Assembly (NCBI GenBank): GCA_937941745.1
Contig: CALDGV010000482.1
Span: 1 to 7,954, forward strand
DNA: 7,954 nucleotides
Origin: an uncultured Prosthecobacter sp.
GTDB taxonomy: Bacteria; Verrucomicrobiota; Verrucomicrobiia; Verrucomicrobiales; Verrucomicrobiaceae
Reading direction: 5' to 3'
In this document: one piece after another, positions 6,233-7,954 of the stretch
Position numbering within the stretch: the stretch's first letter is position 1
Layout: every line of letters starts with the position of its first letter
The notes under the pieces: generated by a model
Told to the model about the DNA's origin: nothing
The model's database searches: none
What the model saw: only the letters and a program-made list of their open reading frames with translations
Program-made: the position numbers and the translations under genes

Positions 6233-6616
6233 ATGTCCGCCATTTCCGCACCTTCAACAGCCCCGAGCTACAAGACCGGCAGCGAAAAGCTGATCAAAGT
6301 GATGCCCGCTGCTGCGGCCAAGCTCATCAGCCTGCTCACCAAGCAGGGGCGGGCTGAGCATGGAGCCCTGCGGGTCGCCGTCGTGGGAGGCGGCTGTTCG
6401 GGTCTTCAGTATAAAATGGACCTCGTGGACGGTCCTGCGAACCGCGACATCATGGTCACTTCGAGCGAGGTCCGCGTCGTCATTGATCCCAAAAGCGCCC
6501 TCTTTGTCACCGGCTCTGAACTGGATTACAGCGACGACCTCCAGCAGGGCGGCTTCAAGGTCAAAAATCCGAATGCGGTCGTCACCTGCTCCTGCGGTGA
6601 AAGCTTCTCCGCCTGA
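6233..6616 (+). CDS. A-type iron-sulfur cluster carrier (HesB/IscA/ErpA family)
   Basis: The 127-residue protein is a complete A-type carrier with a 15-20 residue variable N terminus. The core begins near residue 20 (LIKVMPAAAAKLISLL) and holds LRVAVVGGGCSGLQYKMDL (46-64), VVIDPKSALFVTGSELDY (82-99) and FKVKNPNAVVTCSCGESF (108-125). The three cluster-binding cysteines of the family are present as C55, C119 and C121. Such proteins pass Fe-S clusters from the scaffold to target enzymes in the cytoplasm. The GGGCSGLQY and NPNA wording looks close to ErpA, but IscA, SufA and ErpA cannot be separated reliably by eye, so no symbol is given. The HscB-like gene follows 20 bases later on the same strand, which supports a Fe-S assembly role. 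ATG 6233 lacks a Shine-Dalgarno; a later start at residue 24 would remove part of the first conserved helix. Confidence 0.93.
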   Translation: MSAISAPSTAPSYKTGSEKLIKVMPAAAAKLISLLTKQGRAEHGALRVAVVGGGCSGLQYKMDLVDGPANRDIMVTSSEVRVVIDPKSALFVTGSELDYSDDLQQGGFKVKNPNAVVTCSCGESFSA

Positions 6617-6636
6617 TCCTGAGCATTCTGGGCACC

Positions 6637-7203
6637 ATGGCCGACTGTTTTGCACTCCTGGGCCTGCCGGCACGAGCCGCCCTGGATGAAGCTGCGCTGG
6701 ATCACGCTTATCTTCAGGCGACCAAAACGGCGCATCCTGATCAGGCTGGCGGTGATGCAGAGCGATCCGCTGAGCTGAACGCTGCTTTGGAGACCCTGCG
6801 AAACCCCGTCACGCGGCTCAAGCACCTGATTGAAACCCGTTCGAGCCTTGGCTGGCGAGCCATCCCCTTGGAGCCCAGCCTCATGAGCCTGTTTGAAAAA
6901 CTTGGCCCCCTGCTGCAGGCGACGGCTGCCTTCCTGGCTCGCAAGCAGGCTGCCACCAGTGCTCTGGCCAGAGCCTTGCTGGCTTCTGAGGAGATGCAGC
7001 TCCGGGAGGCTCTGGAAAGCCTCAACGAGTCCATTGAGGTCGAATGGCAGCGCCTGGAGGCTGCTTTGCCTGTCTGGGATGCTCATGCTGCGGAGAACGG
7101 TGAGGCTGGATGGGCCGAACTTCAGGCTCTCCAGGCCAAGTTTGCCTATCTCGCAAAATGGCGCGCTCAAATCCGTGAGCGCCTTCTCGGTCTCATGCTG
7201 TGA
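6637..7203 (+). CDS. hscB: HscB-like J-domain co-chaperone for Fe-S cluster assembly
   Basis: The 188-residue protein starts with a J domain (residues 3-65): CFALLGLPARAALDEAAL, a helix, HPD at 33-35 (the motif that stimulates the Hsp70 ATPase), then AELNAALETLRNPVTRLKHL (45-64). The spacing and the LLGLPARAALD wording match HscB/Hsc20 more than a general DnaJ, and there is no Gly/Phe or zinc region. Residues 80-188 are helical and rich in Ala, Leu and Glu, consistent in size with the HscB C-terminal three-helix domain that holds the IscU scaffold, but conservation there is too weak to judge. E. coli HscB is 171 residues, so the length fits. The immediate upstream Fe-S carrier gene (20-base gap, probably co-transcribed) supports the call. 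No hscA or iscU is in this window. The 3' end faces trpA with 28 bases between. Confidence 0.78.
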   Translation: MADCFALLGLPARAALDEAALDHAYLQATKTAHPDQAGGDAERSAELNAALETLRNPVTRLKHLIETRSSLGWRAIPLEPSLMSLFEKLGPLLQATAAFLARKQAATSALARALLASEEMQLREALESLNESIEVEWQRLEAALPVWDAHAAENGEAGWAELQALQAKFAYLAKWRAQIRERLLGLML

Positions 7204-7231
7204 GGGCTGCCCGGTCTCGCCGCAGACAAGT

Positions 7232-7954
7232 CTAGAGGGCGTGGACGGCTTCCACGAGGGGCCTGACGAAGGCTTCGACCTGATCGGCAAGGTCTGGAGA
7301 AGTGCCGTTCTTTTCGATGAGCTTCACAATGGCGCTGCCAACGACCACGCCATCCGCCATGCTGGCGACTTGGGCTGCCTGAGCGGGATTGGAAACCCCG
7401 AAACCGACGCAGACAGGAACATCAGTCGCCTGTTTGATGATGGTGACCTGCTCCGCGATGCCGCTGGCGACTTCGACCTGGGCGCCGGTCACGCCCAGAC
7501 GGCTCACATAATAAACAAAACCTTCTGCGCTTTTGGCGATGCTGGCGATGCGGTCTGCTGGGCTGGTGGGGGCGATGAGTTGAATGTGGCGAAGGCCGGG
7601 AGCCGGCTTCAGCTCCGGGTTTTCGGCAGCTTCATCCGGTGGAAGATCCAGCACGAGGACGCCGTCCGCTCCAGCCGCGGCAGCATCCTGATGGAAGCGC
7701 TCATAGCCGTAGGTGTACACCGGGTTCAGGTAGGTGAAGAGGACGAGCGGAATCTGGCTGCGGGTGCGGAGCTGGCGGATCATTTCCAGCACTTTGGGGG
7801 TGGTGGCTCCTGCCTTCAGGGCACGGTCGGCAGCCATCTGGTTCACGATGCCATCTGCGAGGGGGTCGGAAAAAGGAACCCCCAGTTCCACGATGTCCAC
7901 GCCAGCTTTTTCGAGGGCGAGCACAATGTCGATGGTGGCATCCAGGGTGGGGTC
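7232..7954 (-). CDS. trpA: Tryptophan synthase alpha chain, N terminus cut by right edge
   Basis: The visible 240 residues run open to the right edge; about 26 N-terminal residues are missing by alignment with E. coli TrpA, where the first visible Asp corresponds to D27 of the GDP motif. A GTG codon at 7924 lies inside the conserved helix and is not the start. The enzyme cleaves indole-3-glycerol phosphate to indole and glyceraldehyde-3-phosphate in complex with TrpB. Key segments: DIVELGVPFSDPLADG (visible 20-35) with E23 and D34, equal to catalytic E49 and D60 of E. coli; FTYLNPVYTYG; GADGVLVLDLPPDE; HIQLIAPTSPADRI; GFVYYVSRLGVTG; PVCVGFGVSNPAQA; and GVVVGSAIVKLIE for phosphate binding. After ADG the sequence reads IVNQ where E. 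coli has PTIQ. The other trp genes, if linked, lie to the right. Confidence 0.96.
   Translation of the reverse strand, partial: DPTLDATIDIVLALEKAGVDIVELGVPFSDPLADGIVNQMAADRALKAGATTPKVLEMIRQLRTRSQIPLVLFTYLNPVYTYGYERFHQDAAAAGADGVLVLDLPPDEAAENPELKPAPGLRHIQLIAPTSPADRIASIAKSAEGFVYYVSRLGVTGAQVEVASGIAEQVTIIKQATDVPVCVGFGVSNPAQAAQVASMADGVVVGSAIVKLIEKNGTSPDLADQVEAFVRPLVEAVHAL

Noticed and set aside
1..7954. Mobile element, CRISPR array, toxin-antitoxin, defence or biosynthetic cluster
   Set aside because: No transposase, integrase, regularly spaced repeats, tRNA or rRNA motifs, nuclease or synthase domains were seen. The genes are ordinary chromosomal functions.

Overview
This GC-rich, densely coding chromosomal window resembles a Gram-negative bacterium, most likely of the Verrucomicrobiota (Prosthecobacter/Verrucomicrobium type). 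That placement is an inference from a secreted DUF1080 protein, a GYF_2-domain protein, relaxed lipobox-type lipoproteins and an almost complete lack of Shine-Dalgarno motifs. Nothing in the window is a mobile element, CRISPR array, phage gene, rRNA or tRNA. All intergenic gaps are shorter than about 130 bases.

Layout from left to right. The left edge cuts a DUF58 (von Willebrand A-like) protein on the + strand. It converges on a likely three-gene minus-strand operon, read right to left: a class IV PLP aminotransferase / aminodeoxychorismate lyase-like enzyme, a short RlpA-family lipoprotein, and a GYF_2 plus coiled-coil protein. A divergent 114-base gap leads to a tiny histidine-rich predicted lipoprotein on +. 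This converges on a minus-strand pair: a membrane-anchored PpiD/SurA-like foldase and, behind a weak terminator and a dyad-rich leader, a small TPR protein. A 130-base divergent gap with two perfect inverted repeats separates the foldase gene from a secreted two-domain DUF1080 protein on +. This is followed on + by an A-type Fe-S carrier (IscA/ErpA family) and an HscB-like J-domain co-chaperone. Last, convergent, comes trpA on the minus strand, cut by the right edge.

Working together: the A-type carrier and the HscB-like protein form a plausible Fe-S cluster maturation pair. The PpiD-like foldase, RlpA lipoprotein, small His-rich lipoprotein and DUF1080 protein are all envelope or exported functions. 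TrpA and the class IV enzyme are amino-acid or folate metabolism.

I see no convincing undescribed multi-gene system. The items most worth a second look are small: the His-rich lipoprotein, the paired dyads in the divergent promoter region, the dyad cluster before the TPR gene, the two-domain DUF1080 protein, and the foldase with an apparently degenerate PPIase domain. All gene functions are assigned from motifs read by eye, without database searches.
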